Origin: Sphingobacteriaceae bacterium
GTDB lineage: Bacteria; Bacteroidota; Bacteroidia; B-17B0; Aurantibacillaceae
DNA length: 11,797 bases
Reading direction: 5' to 3'
Assembly (NCBI GenBank): GCA_016715905.1
Contig: JADJXI010000010.1
Span: 1 to 11,797 of the forward strand
In this document: positions 6,190-11,797 of the stretch, piece by piece
How positions within the stretch are numbered: position 1 is the stretch's first letter
How the letters are laid out: every line of letters starts with the position of its first letter
The notes under the pieces: model-generated
Seen by the model: only the letters and a program-made list of their open reading frames with translations
Databases searched by the model: none
What the model was told of the DNA's origin: nothing
Made by a program: the position numbers and the translations under genes

Positions 6190-6393
6190 CCCTTGCAAAA
6201 CTATTAATCGAACCTTTGACTTTAGCAGATGCAGCGCATTTGGTGGGGGTGTCAATAAACACCTTTAAAAAGTATGCAGATCAATTCGGTTTGGCTCAGA
6301 TCATCCCAAAGGCCGGAAGAAATACTGCCCCACAAAGTGCATAAAGATGTCAGACTGGGTGCTGTCCAGAGGCCGGGCAAGGCTCGAAAATAG
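6186..6393 (+). CDS. Small helix-turn-helix (MerR/excisionase-like) protein, one frameshift
   Basis: ATG 6186 overlaps the preceding stop. The protein reads MTLAKLLIEPLTLADAAHLV then GVSINTFKKYADQFGL, a typical MerR-type winged-helix start (helix, turn, recognition helix, then Tyr and a hydrophobic residue). The frame stops at 6342-6344. One extra or missing base near 6320 restores LPHKVHKDVRLGAVQRPGKA and the stop at 6391-6393, giving about 68 residues. Such small HTH proteins in phages act as excisionases or transcription regulators. Its place between a nuclease-fold protein and the replication genes fits an early phage regulator. The HTH call is good; the role is inference. Confidence 0.6.
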
Positions 6394-6453
6394 TCGAAAA
6401 AAAATGTTAAAAACTTTTTAAAACATAAAAGGTGAATATATTAGAAATAAATA

Positions 6454-6461
6454 TATATTTG
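6454..6461 (+). promoter_or_regulatory. Candidate -7 element before the replication genes
   Basis: TATATTTG matches the Bacteroidota -7 box. No convincing TTTG box is found about 20 bases upstream, so only half of the promoter is supported. It lies 20 bases before ATG 6482 in the longest gap of this stretch. Confidence 0.4.
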
Positions 6462-6481
6462 TAGTGCAAAAACAATAAATC

Positions 6482-6610
6482 ATGCCAAGAATAGTAACCA
6501 TCTTTTTAAATACGCCTCATTCTGAGGCCATTCAATCGGAAACAAAAGGCCGCATGATGCCTCTGTTTTTGCACCGCTTGGATGGTTTCAGGGTGGGGTT
6601 TTTTTATTAA
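6482..6610 (+). CDS. Possible 42-residue leader protein
   Basis: The frame reads MPRIVTIFLNTPHSEAIQSE and ends GFRVGFFY, with its stop at 6608-6610, two bases before the ATG of the replication gene. It follows a good -7 element. It has no recognised domain. The DNA contains a small hairpin (GCCTCA-TTC-TGAGGC within the first third), so the region may act as a leader RNA rather than a gene. Coding status is uncertain. Confidence 0.35.
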   Translation: MPRIVTIFLNTPHSEAIQSETKGRMMPLFLHRLDGFRVGFFY

Positions 6611-6612
6611 CA

Positions 6613-7431
6613 ATGGCTAAGAGGTTTATCGACACGGAAATTTGGGCCGAAGATTGGTTTTTGGAAATGCCAAACGAGTATAAATTACTTTGGAATTTCG
6701 CATTAGCTAAATGCAATCACGCAGGAATTTGGAGACCAAACAAGGTCTTGTTTACCTCAATTTGTGGTCTAATTGACCTCAAAAAAGCGATTGAATTTTT
6801 TAATTTAGGCAAGATCAGAGTGGTTGTTTTGGAGTCAGGAAATTGGTTTTTTCCCGGTTTTTTTTCGTTCCAATACGGCAAAAATTTTAACGATAATTCA
6901 AGGGTTCATCTGTCAATTTTGAAAATTTACGAAAACGAAAAAATTAGCCTTGAAAATTGCTATAATATTGATATACAAACATTTAAAGATTTGACCTCAA
7001 ATAAACCTCTAAAAGAGGTTAAGGATAGGGTTAAGGATAAGGATAAAGAAAAGGATAAGGATATTAATATTAATTCTTTAAATAATAAAAGTAAAGAAAT
7101 TAAGAGAGAGGACAATTTTCAAAAACCAACGGAAAACGAAACCATTAAATTTTTCAAAAATCAAAACTCGACCGAAATGGAAGCTGGAAGATTTTTCGCT
7201 TTCTACGAATCCAACGGATGGAAAGTCGGCAAAAACAAAATGAAGGATTGGAAAGCATCAGCACGTGGCTGGATTATGCGAAACCTTACCGACAAAAAAA
7301 CAGGCAAGTTCCAAAACGGAACCAGCCAAGACCACTTACGAATTAACTCCGGGGTCTTGGATATCGCAGACGAACATAACCGCAAAGGAATGGAAAGATT
7401 AGGAATGATCCCAAAAACAGCACAGGCATGA
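6613..7431 (+). CDS. Phage replication protein (DnaD/O-like organisation)
   Basis: This 272-residue protein has a globular N-terminal part (MAKRFIDTEIWAEDWFLEMP, then LLWNFALAKCNHAGIWRPN), resembling the winged-helix start of phage primosome and replication-initiation proteins. A charged low-complexity linker follows at about residues 136-152 (KEVKDRVKDKDKEKDKD, built on AAGGAT repeats). A compact C-terminal part contains FFAFYESNGWKVGKNKMKDW and ASARGWIMRN. That C-terminal pattern is typical of phage proteins that sit just before a DnaC-like loader, as here. The four-base overlap (ATGA at 7428-7431) with the loader gene suggests coupled translation. It would recruit the host helicase to the phage origin; this is inferred from order and composition. 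Confidence 0.65.
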   Translation: MAKRFIDTEIWAEDWFLEMPNEYKLLWNFALAKCNHAGIWRPNKVLFTSICGLIDLKKAIEFFNLGKIRVVVLESGNWFFPGFFSFQYGKNFNDNSRVHLSILKIYENEKISLENCYNIDIQTFKDLTSNKPLKEVKDRVKDKDKEKDKDININSLNNKSKEIKREDNFQKPTENETIKFFKNQNSTEMEAGRFFAFYESNGWKVGKNKMKDWKASARGWIMRNLTDKKTGKFQNGTSQDHLRINSGVLDIADEHNRKGMERLGMIPKTAQA

Positions 7432-8250
7432 CAACCGACCAAACGACCGTACAAGTCTCCGCCCAAGTAACCCAGGCTCAAATTGATGCCTACAATGCTA
7501 AGTGGAGAAAGCGCACCGAGGAGCAATTCGCACCGCTTCCGGTAACCGAAAAATCCAAAGAATATTGGGAAAATGTAAATTCAATGCCGGATCATCCAGT
7601 CAAAAAAATGTACATGGAAAGCGAGGCAAAACAAGTTTTTGGAAGTCTTAGTTTCGGTTATCGGGAAATCAGGGGCAGAGATAGCCGAGCAAATCAAACA
7701 GGATCAATCCTATGCGGATGCTTGTAAACTAATTATCGACTTCATTTTTGACCTACCCAACGAAACATTAAATGGCAAAGGCGGCCTTTATTTTTGGTCA
7801 AGCCCCGGAATAGGTAAAACAACGCTTTTACGGGCAGCGATTCAATCAGCGCACATTTCGTTTAACGTTATCAAAAACCCCGGCATAGTCCTGTGGTCAT
7901 CCATGACAAGGGACATTTCAAAGAAGATCAACGGCCACGAAGTTGACCTAACTTATGCCAATGAAAGTCATTTGTTTTTGGATGACATGACCGAGAAGAT
8001 AAACCAAGTCTCGCATTATGGAGACTATAAATACTCAATGAATGAGATCATCCAAAACCGATACGAACTATGGAAATCAAAAGGGTTGTTCACGTTCATA
8101 AGTTCAAACATTGTGCTGGATGATGAATCTAAACCATTGACCCTGTTTTCATACATGGATGGCGGAGTATTGACCGATTCAAAGAAATGTTCCACGTTGT
8201 TGAAATTTATGGAAAGAGCAAAAGAAACACGTATGTGTAGGGTATTTTAA
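7428..8250 (+). CDS. DnaC-like AAA+ helicase loader, one frameshift
   Basis: The start at 7428 overlaps the upstream stop. The first frame gives an N-terminal region with QAQIDAYNAKWRKRTEEQFA and HPVKKMYMESEAKQVF. Near 7635-7640, after a run of T, the reading shifts to the frame that continues VSVIGKSGAEIAEQIKQDQ and runs to 8250. The Walker A loop is SSPGIGKTTLL (about 7798-7830), Walker B is LFLDDM (about 7974-7991), and a sensor-like FTFISSN follows (about 8090-8110). This is the ATPase core of phage and bacterial DnaC/DnaI-type loaders, which place the replicative helicase on DNA. If the frameshift is real the two parts would be separate proteins; a sequencing error is more likely because the pieces join without loss. 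Confidence 0.75.
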
Positions 8251-8266
8251 GCCTTACATCAGAATT

Positions 8267-8306
8267 ACCTGAATTACTCCCATAACGATGGGAAAGCTCA
8301 GGTTTT
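8267..8306 (+). terminator. Possible terminator after the helicase loader gene
   Basis: ACCTGA (8267-8272) pairs with TCAGGT (8298-8303) and CCCAT (8279-8283) with ATGGG (8288-8292) around an AACG tetraloop. A TTTTAAAA run follows. The internal loop and short T run make it only moderately strong. Confidence 0.45.
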
Positions 8307-8359
8307 AAAAGTTGAATGCAAGCAAAAACAAGAATAAACAAGCAAATAAATTGAACCAA

Positions 8360-8527
8360 ATGGAAAATCAAATAGAAGAACTAAGAAAGGAACTTTGTTT
8401 AGAAATTGAAGTCGAAAGGGAAATGAGTTCTGAAACCAAGATTTTTATAAAAGCCGGAATCAACATCATGGCCAAGCGGCTGGGTAATTTAAAGATCGAA
8501 AATATTGAAAAAAAGTGCAGTATTTAA
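8360..8527 (+). CDS. Small coiled-coil-like protein, hypothetical
   Basis: From ATG 8360 the 55-residue protein begins MENQIEELRKELCLEIEVER, a charged amphipathic helix, and ends NLKIENIEKKCSI. No known domain. The frame is open a further 16 residues upstream to a TTG at 8312, but those residues are Asn/Lys-rich and the ATG is the better start. It sits alone between a likely terminator and the tRNA. Confidence 0.5.
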   Translation: MENQIEELRKELCLEIEVEREMSSETKIFIKAGINIMAKRLGNLKIENIEKKCSI

Positions 8528-8562
8528 CATATTTCAGAAGCAACATATTAGCAAAATAACAT

Positions 8563-8570
8563 TATATTTG
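8563..8570 (+). promoter_or_regulatory. Candidate -7 element upstream of the tRNA gene
   Basis: TATATTTG matches the Bacteroidota -7 box and lies 60 bases before the tRNA. I see no clear TTTG box at the proper distance. Confidence 0.4.
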
Positions 8571-8606
8571 TAATATCATTCGCAGGTAAATATTTTTTGA
8601 TTTTCA

Positions 8607-8622
8607 CCCCTCAACGGAGGGG
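8607..8622. other. Hairpin just before the tRNA gene
   Basis: CCCCTC (8607-8612) and GAGGGG (8617-8622) form a perfect six-pair GC-rich stem with an AACG loop, eight bases before the tRNA. There is no T run after it, so it may be a processing structure rather than a terminator. Confidence 0.4.
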
Positions 8623-8629
8623 ATTTCAT

Positions 8630-8702
8630 CGCGGAGTATATCAGTTGGAAGATTTCCCGGCTCATAACCGGGAGGGCACAGGTTCGACTCCTGTCTCCGC
8701 AA
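8630..8702 (+). tRNA. tRNA-Met (anticodon CAT)
   Basis: The cloverleaf folds fully. The acceptor stem CGCGGAG pairs with CTCCGCA, with only the first pair (C1-A72) unmatched. A three-pair D stem surrounds AGTTGGAA. The anticodon stem is CCCGG/CCGGG with loop CTCATAA, giving anticodon CAT. The T stem is ACAGG/CCTGT with loop TTCGACT. CCA is not encoded. A C1-A72 mismatch is a mark of bacterial initiator tRNA, but the anticodon stem lacks the three consecutive G-C pairs of a classical initiator. Elongator Met or a lysidine-type Ile tRNA is also possible. Phages often carry tRNA genes of this kind. Confidence 0.9.
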
Positions 8703-8728
8703 CAATTTGTTTTGAATTTTGATAAGTT

Positions 8729-8765
8729 CCAGTCCGGGTTTATTCATTTACCGGGCTGGTTTTTT
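8729..8765 (+). terminator. Strong rho-independent terminator after the tRNA
   Basis: CCAGTCCGG (8729-8737) pairs with CCGGGCTGG (8751-8759) over nine pairs including one wobble, and is followed directly by six T (8760-8765). It ends the tRNA transcript. Confidence 0.8.
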
Positions 8766-8768
8766 AAA

Positions 8769-8837
8769 ATGAACTATGGCAAAAGCAAATTAATAACCAA
8801 AACTTCGGGGCGGTTTGAGGCTGCCCCACAATTTTAA
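8769..8837 (+). CDS. Possible 22-residue peptide
   Basis: ATG 8769 opens a frame MNYGKSKLITKTSGRFEAAP ending at TAA 8835-8837. It is too short to judge by sequence alone and overlaps a hairpin at 8807-8827. It is listed because it sits directly between a terminator and another small gene in the same direction. Confidence 0.2.
   Translation: MNYGKSKLITKTSGRFEAAPQF
8807..8827. terminator. Weak hairpin upstream of the small-gene cluster
   Basis: GGGGCGG (8807-8813) pairs with CTGCCCC (8821-8827) around a seven-base loop, followed by ACAATTTTAAAA. The T run is only four long, so it may be an attenuator, a weak terminator or an incidental fold. Confidence 0.3.
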
Positions 8838-8842
8838 AAGCA

Positions 8843-8965
8843 ATGAAAAATAGATACGAACACGACGATTCACAACCCGGAAAAATTCAAGGGATCATTT
8901 TGTACATCGTGGTAATTGGATTTTCAATTATGGTAACAAACGCAATCACTAAACTAATTCAATAA
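8843..8965 (+). CDS. Small single-pass membrane protein (40 residues)
   Basis: The protein begins MKNRYEHDDSQPGKIQ, then has one hydrophobic helix, GIILYIVVIGFSIMV (about residues 17-31), and a short tail TNAITKLIQ. The charged N-terminus and single helix suggest an inner-membrane miniprotein. It stops one base before the ATG of the next gene, so the two are probably cotranscribed. The function is unknown. It could be a phage host-interaction or lysis-related peptide, but nothing in the sequence decides this. Confidence 0.55.
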   Translation: MKNRYEHDDSQPGKIQGIILYIVVIGFSIMVTNAITKLIQ

Positions 8966-8966
8966 A

Positions 8967-9295
8967 ATGAGTACTGAAAAAAAAGAAATGTATGTCGGCA
9001 ATGGCCGAACAATTGGAAACAACGGAATCAAATTGCAAATTGACTTAACAGCTCTTTGGGAGTTTCCAAAGGACAGGCAAAGGACAAGATCAAAACATGG
9101 AAGGACAAAAACGGAAACGAACACAAAAGCATTGACCTTGTAATTTTTCCACTTAAACCGGAAAACCAAACGGAATACAGAACCCACTCGGTAAAGGTGG
9201 ATGATTTTGTTCCTGATCCGAACTACAAAAAAACACAAGGTCAAAACCAAATGCAACCAATCAAAGTAACCCATGATGATGAAATGCCTTTTTAA
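8967..9295 (+). CDS. Hypothetical phage protein with SSB-like acidic tail, one frameshift
   Basis: From ATG 8967 the frame reads MSTEKKEMYVGNGRTIGNNG then IKLQIDLTAL. Near 9052-9058, in a TTTGGG run, it shifts to the frame that reads KGQAKDKIKTWKDKNGNEHK, SIDLVIFPLKPE and HSVKVDDFVPDP, and ends THDDEMPF at 9295. The joined protein has about 109 residues. The last residues match the acidic tip of single-stranded DNA-binding proteins (DD-x-PF), which binds helicases, primase and repair enzymes. The alternating beta-like strands are compatible with a small OB-type fold, but I cannot confirm that. It sits in the replication and small-gene region. A phage SSB or SSB-tail mimic is the best guess. 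Confidence 0.55.
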
Positions 9296-9305
9296 AAAGT
9301 AAAAC

Positions 9306-9503
9306 ATGAAAAAGCTATTGATTTGTTTTTTAATCCTCTCCGCTTTCGGATGCCATAAAACCGAGTGCATCCCATGTGAAGTAAAAGGACACCCTCAGAT
9401 TGACAGGGTTTTAATTTGTGGGGAGCCGGAGGATAGGTACGATCATATCCAACAAGTTAAGCGATGTTTTCCCGGTGTAAAAGTTTTATGCCCCATAGAA
9501 TAA
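9306..9503 (+). CDS. Small lipoprotein (65 residues)
   Basis: The N-terminus MKKLLICFLILSAFGC is a classic lipoprotein signal: two lysines, a hydrophobic stretch and a lipobox ending in Cys16. The mature part has four further Cys (at CIPC, ICGE, RCFP and LCP), which may form disulfides in the periplasm. It would be lipid-anchored in the envelope. Small phage lipoproteins of this kind sometimes block superinfection or act in lysis; neither is shown here. It follows the previous gene by ten bases. Confidence 0.6.
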   Translation: MKKLLICFLILSAFGCHKTECIPCEVKGHPQIDRVLICGEPEDRYDHIQQVKRCFPGVKVLCPIE

Positions 9504-9514
9504 ATCCCAAAACC

Positions 9515-9751
9515 ATGAAACGAAAAACCATTCTATTTTTTATTGCATTTGTCTTGCTTATCGGAACTTTTGTAATGTGCGATTATTACGATTTCACAAC
9601 TGCCAACTGCGCAATATGCCAAGAGAAATTCCAACACTTCATAACAGCTCCAATGTGCGAAGGAAATTTAGCCGATAAATATGAGTGGATGGACTCAATC
9701 AGGATTCAGGGGCAAAGAGCCGGGCAAGTTTGGATATGTGAAATACGGTAA
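9515..9751 (+). CDS. Small membrane-anchored Cys-rich protein (78 residues)
   Basis: The start at ATG 9515 is chosen because it gives MKRKTILFFIAFVLLIGTFV, a signal anchor or signal peptide, with a Cys at residue 22 that could be a lipobox (FVMC). The frame is open further upstream but only through the preceding gene. After the helix the protein reads YDFTTANCAICQEKF with a CxxC pair and ends GQRAGQVWICEIR. No known family. It lies 11 bases after the lipoprotein gene and is probably in the same transcript. Confidence 0.55.
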   Translation: MKRKTILFFIAFVLLIGTFVMCDYYDFTTANCAICQEKFQHFITAPMCEGNLADKYEWMDSIRIQGQRAGQVWICEIR

Positions 9752-9752
9752 A

Positions 9753-9839
9753 ATGAAATTCAAAATAAATTTCGTATCGGTTTACAAGCTCATTAAAAAG
9801 CTGGTTAAGAAAAAGCCAAAACCAGTAACGAATGAATAA
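9753..9839 (+). CDS. Tiny basic peptide (28 residues)
   Basis: It begins MKFKINFVSVYKLIKKLVKK and ends KPKPVTNE, with a strongly basic, amphipathic helix-like centre. It starts one base after the preceding stop, the tight packing expected in a phage operon. No family is recognised; such short basic peptides are easily missed or falsely called. Confidence 0.35.
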   Translation: MKFKINFVSVYKLIKKLVKKKPKPVTNE

Positions 9840-9845
9840 ATATTT

Positions 9846-9860
9846 AAAGGTAACTATATA
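9846..9860 (-). repeat. 15-base repeat (copy of 10527-10541, inverted)
   Basis: AAAGGTAACTATATA is the exact reverse complement of 10527-10541. It lies just before the ATG at 9865. Confidence 0.55.
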
Positions 9861-9864
9861 GCTA

Positions 9865-10230
9865 ATGGGACTAAATAAAAAATTTGATGTTGATCAAATA
9901 GAGGGTCTTGATTTTGGCATCCGAGAAGCAGTTGCATTACTAAATAAATACGGATTTGAAACATTTGAATCTTGTCAGGGAGGAAGGGGGCATTGTTTTG
10001 ATGTTCCAACTGTTAGGTTTTTTGGTGATGAATTTGATTTGATACGGGCATACGAATTGTGTGCAATGCATAACCTGAATGTATCGGACGCAAAGCGAGT
10101 ATATAGAAAGACAACCGTTTATTCAGATGTTACCGATGGAATTTCAATTGGTAACAATTGGGATAAACCATTTAATGAATTAGAATTTCGTCTCCATTGT
10201 CAGACAGGGACTATTTTCCGGCATCATTAA
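9865..10230 (+). CDS. Conserved phage protein with SCQGG-GH motif (121 residues)
   Basis: The central motif GFETFESCQGGRGHCFDVPT (about residues 31-50), followed by VRFFGDEFD, is the mark of a small family common in phages. There, a Cys, two Gly, a His and a Pro occur in the same order before a strand. The fold is unknown to me; the Cys-Gly-Gly-His pattern might bind a ligand or metal. The C-terminus reads FNELEFRLHCQTG. It starts 25 bases after the previous small gene, just behind an inverted copy of a repeated motif. The ATG at 9865 is the first in frame. Confidence 0.6.
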   Translation: MGLNKKFDVDQIEGLDFGIREAVALLNKYGFETFESCQGGRGHCFDVPTVRFFGDEFDLIRAYELCAMHNLNVSDAKRVYRKTTVYSDVTDGISIGNNWDKPFNELEFRLHCQTGTIFRHH

Positions 10231-10320
10231 GATCTTTGCATTCCTGACAAAGCGGTCTATCTCCCGTTCCTGAACGAATATACTCAACCTCAATATTGTT
10301 CCAGAAACTAAATTATAATC

Positions 10321-10479
10321 ATGGACAAACCAAAAAAGGACAAAGCCCCAAAAGAACCAAAAGTTCGGGCTTCAAAATACGATAAGCCGTTAAAGATACA
10401 CGGTACATTTGATCAGGTAATCAAGGCGTTGGTTAAAGAACCAAAACCGGATTATACGCCTGTAAAGAAGAAAGTCTAA
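10321..10479 (+). CDS. Small Lys/Pro-rich protein (52 residues)
   Basis: It begins MDKPKKDKAPKEPKVRASKY and ends YTPVKKKV. The composition is strongly basic and proline-rich, and the middle (IHGTFDQVIKALVKE) looks like one short helix. Bacteroidota genomes and phages carry many small KxDKPLKIxGTFDxVxKA-type proteins of unknown role. The 90 bases before it hold no gene that I can support. No function assigned. Confidence 0.5.
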   Translation: MDKPKKDKAPKEPKVRASKYDKPLKIHGTFDQVIKALVKEPKPDYTPVKKKV

Positions 10480-10520
10480 AAAATGAGATTTTGGACTTTC
10501 GGAGGAATGAATTTAGTCCC

Positions 10521-10541
10521 AATAAGTATATAGTTACCTTT
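10521..10541 (+). repeat. Repeated motif upstream of the PP-loop gene
   Basis: Bases 10521-10533 (AATAAGTATATAG) recur exactly at 11477-11489, and bases 10527-10541 recur inverted at 9846-9860. The motif abuts the -33 box of the promoter at 10539, so it may be a regulator binding site. Confidence 0.5.
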
Positions 10542-10570
10542 GTTTTTAAAGCGAAAATGACTTATCTTTG
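10539..10570 (+). promoter_or_regulatory. Bacteroidota-type promoter of the PP-loop gene
   Basis: TTTG (10539-10542) and TATCTTTG (10563-10570) are 20 bases apart, a full match to the consensus. The ATG at 10591 is 20 bases downstream. Confidence 0.7.
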
Positions 10571-10590
10571 AAGTACTAAAAAGGTGGGAA

Positions 10591-11343
10591 ATGAGTAAAA
10601 AGAAACAATTATTAGTTTCATTTAGCGGAGGCAGAACGTCCGCTTATATGCTATGGTGGTTATTCAATGAGTGGGAAGAAAGACAAAGTGGGACATAAAA
10701 AGTTGTATTTGCAAATACGGGATTGGAAGCAGAGGGCACTTTGCTTTTTATAGATGAGTGTTCGCTTGAATGGAATATTCCTATTTTTTGGGTGGAATAT
10801 AGAGCTGGTTCTGAAAAAGGGTGGCGAGTTAACCCAAAAAATTGTTTCTTATAACACCGCTTCACGGAAAGGGGAACCTTTTGAAAAATGATTTCAAAAG
10901 TTGGTATCCCTTCTACAAATACCCCGTTCTGTTCTACAATATTGAAACAAAGAACAATTAAAGCATTTGCAAGAAAACTTGGTTGGGCAGGTTATCATGT
11001 TGCAATTGGCATTAGAAAAGACGAAGAGGGCAGGAAAAGTGCAAGCCACAAAAAGACAAAATCTTGTATCCTTTGATTGATTTGAATCCCGTTGATAAAA
11101 GTTTTATCAGTTCGTGGTGGGGTGCTCAAGATTTCGATTTAAATATACACGGAGACGAAGGAAATTGCATAAATTGTTGGAAGAAGATATTTTAAGATTG
11201 TGTAGGAATATGGTACGGAACCTAAATCTTTCGAGTGGTGGCAATCAATGACTGATAAATATGGTTATTTTAATCCTCGAAATACGGATTTAAACCCACC
11301 GTTTAACTTTTACCGTGGTAATCTTTCACCAAAGACATTTTGA
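10591..11343 (+). CDS. PAPS-reductase-family PP-loop protein, several frameshifts
   Basis: The start MSKKKQLLVSFSGGRTSAYM contains the PP-loop SGG-x-TS that binds the pyrophosphate of ATP or PAPS. Later frames supply KVVFANTGLEAEGTLLFID, IPIFWVEYRAGSEKG, KVGIPSTNTPFCSTILKQRT, AFARKLGWAGYHVAIGIRKDE and, near the end, HGDEGNCINCWKK and NPPFNFYRGNLSPKD. This is the phage branch of the PAPS reductase / adenine nucleotide alpha-hydrolase family, with its late Cys-x2-Cys pair. Phage members are widespread but their substrate is not settled. Roles in sulfur metabolism or DNA/tRNA modification have been proposed for relatives (DndC type). At least five indels split it here; the longest clean piece is 10888-11076. 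It has its own promoter. Confidence 0.7.
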
Positions 11344-11377
11344 TTTTATCATCAATGCCATACACGAGATAGTTAAG

Positions 11378-11477
11378 ATGGCTAAAGGGAGAAGATTGAC
11401 GGATGTGCAGAGAGTTGTGAGGCGTTTTAAAAAAAAACAACATCGCCTTTGAAGTGAAGAAATATGGTTCAGGATGA
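11378..11477 (+). CDS. Short basic protein or tail of the preceding gene, one frameshift
   Basis: ATG 11378 reads MAKGRRLTDVQRVVRRFKK. Removing one A from the run of nine near 11430 continues NNIAFEVKKYGSG to a TGA at 11475-11477, giving about 32 residues with many Arg and Lys. An upstream frame without an ATG (FDFIINAIHEIVK) leads into it, so it could instead be part of a longer protein. No function assigned. Confidence 0.35.
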
Positions 11478-11495
11478 ATAAGTATATAGCTTATT
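11477..11495. repeat. Repeated motif, here within an inverted repeat
   Basis: AATAAG (11477-11482) and CTTATT (11490-11495) form an inverted repeat around TATATAG. The first 13 bases equal 10521-10533. Confidence 0.5.
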
Positions 11496-11508
11496 TAATA
11501 AGGAAATA

Positions 11509-11524
11509 AGTTCCACGTGGAACA
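11509..11524. promoter_or_regulatory. parS-like palindrome / operator
   Basis: GTTCCACGTGGAAC (11510-11523) is a perfect 14-base palindrome. The 16-base site differs from the known parS form TGTTNCACGTGAAACA at two positions. It sits where the -33 element of the promoter at 11539 should be, so a repressor operator is equally possible. No ParB gene is visible in the window. Confidence 0.55.
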
Positions 11525-11538
11525 TATTAAATAAATTG

Positions 11539-11546
11539 TATATTTG
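11539..11546 (+). promoter_or_regulatory. Candidate -7 element of the last gene
   Basis: TATATTTG matches the Bacteroidota -7 box. The expected -33 region is covered by the palindrome at 11510-11523 and contains no TTTG, which suggests a regulated or activator-dependent promoter. Confidence 0.5.
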
Positions 11547-11554
11547 CTAAAAAT

Positions 11555-11797
11555 ATGGCAGTGCTACCAAGATAGATATAAAGCAATTAGCCGAATACTT
11601 TATGATAACAGAACAAACCCTGACTATCAATCTAAAGTAGGACAAAGAAAGATATTAGCCGAACAGGGTATAAAATTAGCTAAACTGACTTATGACACTC
11701 ATTACGGAGCTGTTAGGACTGAAATAGACAAACTCCACGACCAAGCATTCAGAAACACGACCAGCCGAGAGGGAAAGAATGGCCGAACTATTTTCCC
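11555..11797 (+). CDS. Unknown protein, 3'-truncated by the window end, frame-disrupted start
   Basis: The long clean frame reads CYQDRYKAISRILYDNRTNP then QRKILAEQGIKLAKLTYDTH and DKLHDQAFRNTTSREGKNG up to the last base. The ATG at 11555 is one base out of frame with it and hits a stop after six codons, so one indel is likely near 11560. The sequence is helical and charged with no motif that I recognise. It is driven by the promoter at 11539 and may be regulated through the palindrome. I assign no function. Confidence 0.45.

Noticed and set aside
7010..7070. The AAGGAT-rich run as a regulatory direct repeat
   Set aside because: It is in frame within the replication gene and encodes a Lys/Asp linker, so it is explained as low-complexity protein sequence.
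7428..8250. Programmed ribosomal frameshifting in the helicase loader gene
   Set aside because: No convincing slippery heptamer or downstream structure is evident, and similar one-base breaks occur in many genes here, so sequencing error is simpler.
10231..10320. A - strand frame of about 32 residues (ending RPLCQECKDLNDAGK) in the gap before the gene at 10321
   Set aside because: It has a tempting Cys-x2-Cys pair but no start codon, and overlaps the end of the + strand gene. It may be a remnant or chance; too weak to annotate.

Overview
The window looks like DNA from a Bacteroidota phage, prophage or phage-derived element. It is AT-rich, lacks clear Shine-Dalgarno sites, and has several Bacteroidota-type promoters (TTTG, about 20 bases, TAnnTTTG). 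Almost every gene reads on the + strand. Many conserved genes are broken by single-base indels, often in homopolymers, so at least part of the sequence is probably unpolished long-read consensus. I therefore annotate across frameshifts where both halves are recognisable.

Left part (1-5669): an integron-like gene cassette array. Six hairpin-forming sites (598-698, 1163-1221, 1940-2066, 2940-3074, 3817-3953, 4651-4780) separate short units. Each site has an AAC box on the left, a GTT box on the right and a long imperfect stem between. The nine bases at the start of each unit are the reverse complement of the nine bases before the hairpin at the end of the same unit. The match is 9/9 for the last four complete boundary pairs, and it is much poorer between the two ends of one hairpin. 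This is the signature of integron cassettes with attC sites. No integrase is visible, so it would be classed as an attC cluster lacking an integrase. The core boxes differ from the textbook GTTRRRY/RYYYAAC outside the GTT/AAC triplets.

Cassette contents are dominated by DNA methyltransferases: a beta-type adenine methylase (cassette 1, cut by the window start), a small AT-hook protein with its own promoter (2), a DPPF-type methylase (3), a decayed cytosine-C5 methylase (4), a second DLPY-type adenine methylase (5), two small unknown genes (6), and an intact cytosine-C5 methylase (7). Cassettes 4 and 7, with their upstream attC sites, are about 1 kb copies of each other. In cassettes 5 and 7 the only plausible start codons lie inside the loop of the preceding attC, and the reading frame runs through the recombination point (GTT read as Val).

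Right part (5670-11797): ordinary phage-like cargo. It contains a DUF1064 nuclease-fold protein, a small helix-turn-helix protein, a DnaD/O-like replication protein, a DnaC-like AAA+ helicase loader, a coiled-coil protein, a tRNA-Met(CAT) with a strong terminator after it, and a run of very small proteins (membrane, lipoprotein, basic). There is also an SSB-tail protein, a conserved SCQGG-type phage protein, a PAPS-reductase-family PP-loop protein and a partial unknown gene. A 14-bp perfect palindrome resembling parS overlaps the promoter of the last gene, and a TATATAG-containing motif recurs near three gene starts.

Taken together, the sequence suggests a phage or mobile element carrying an exchangeable bank of modification methylases, plausibly for escaping host restriction. 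That functional reading is inference; the cassette architecture is seen directly.
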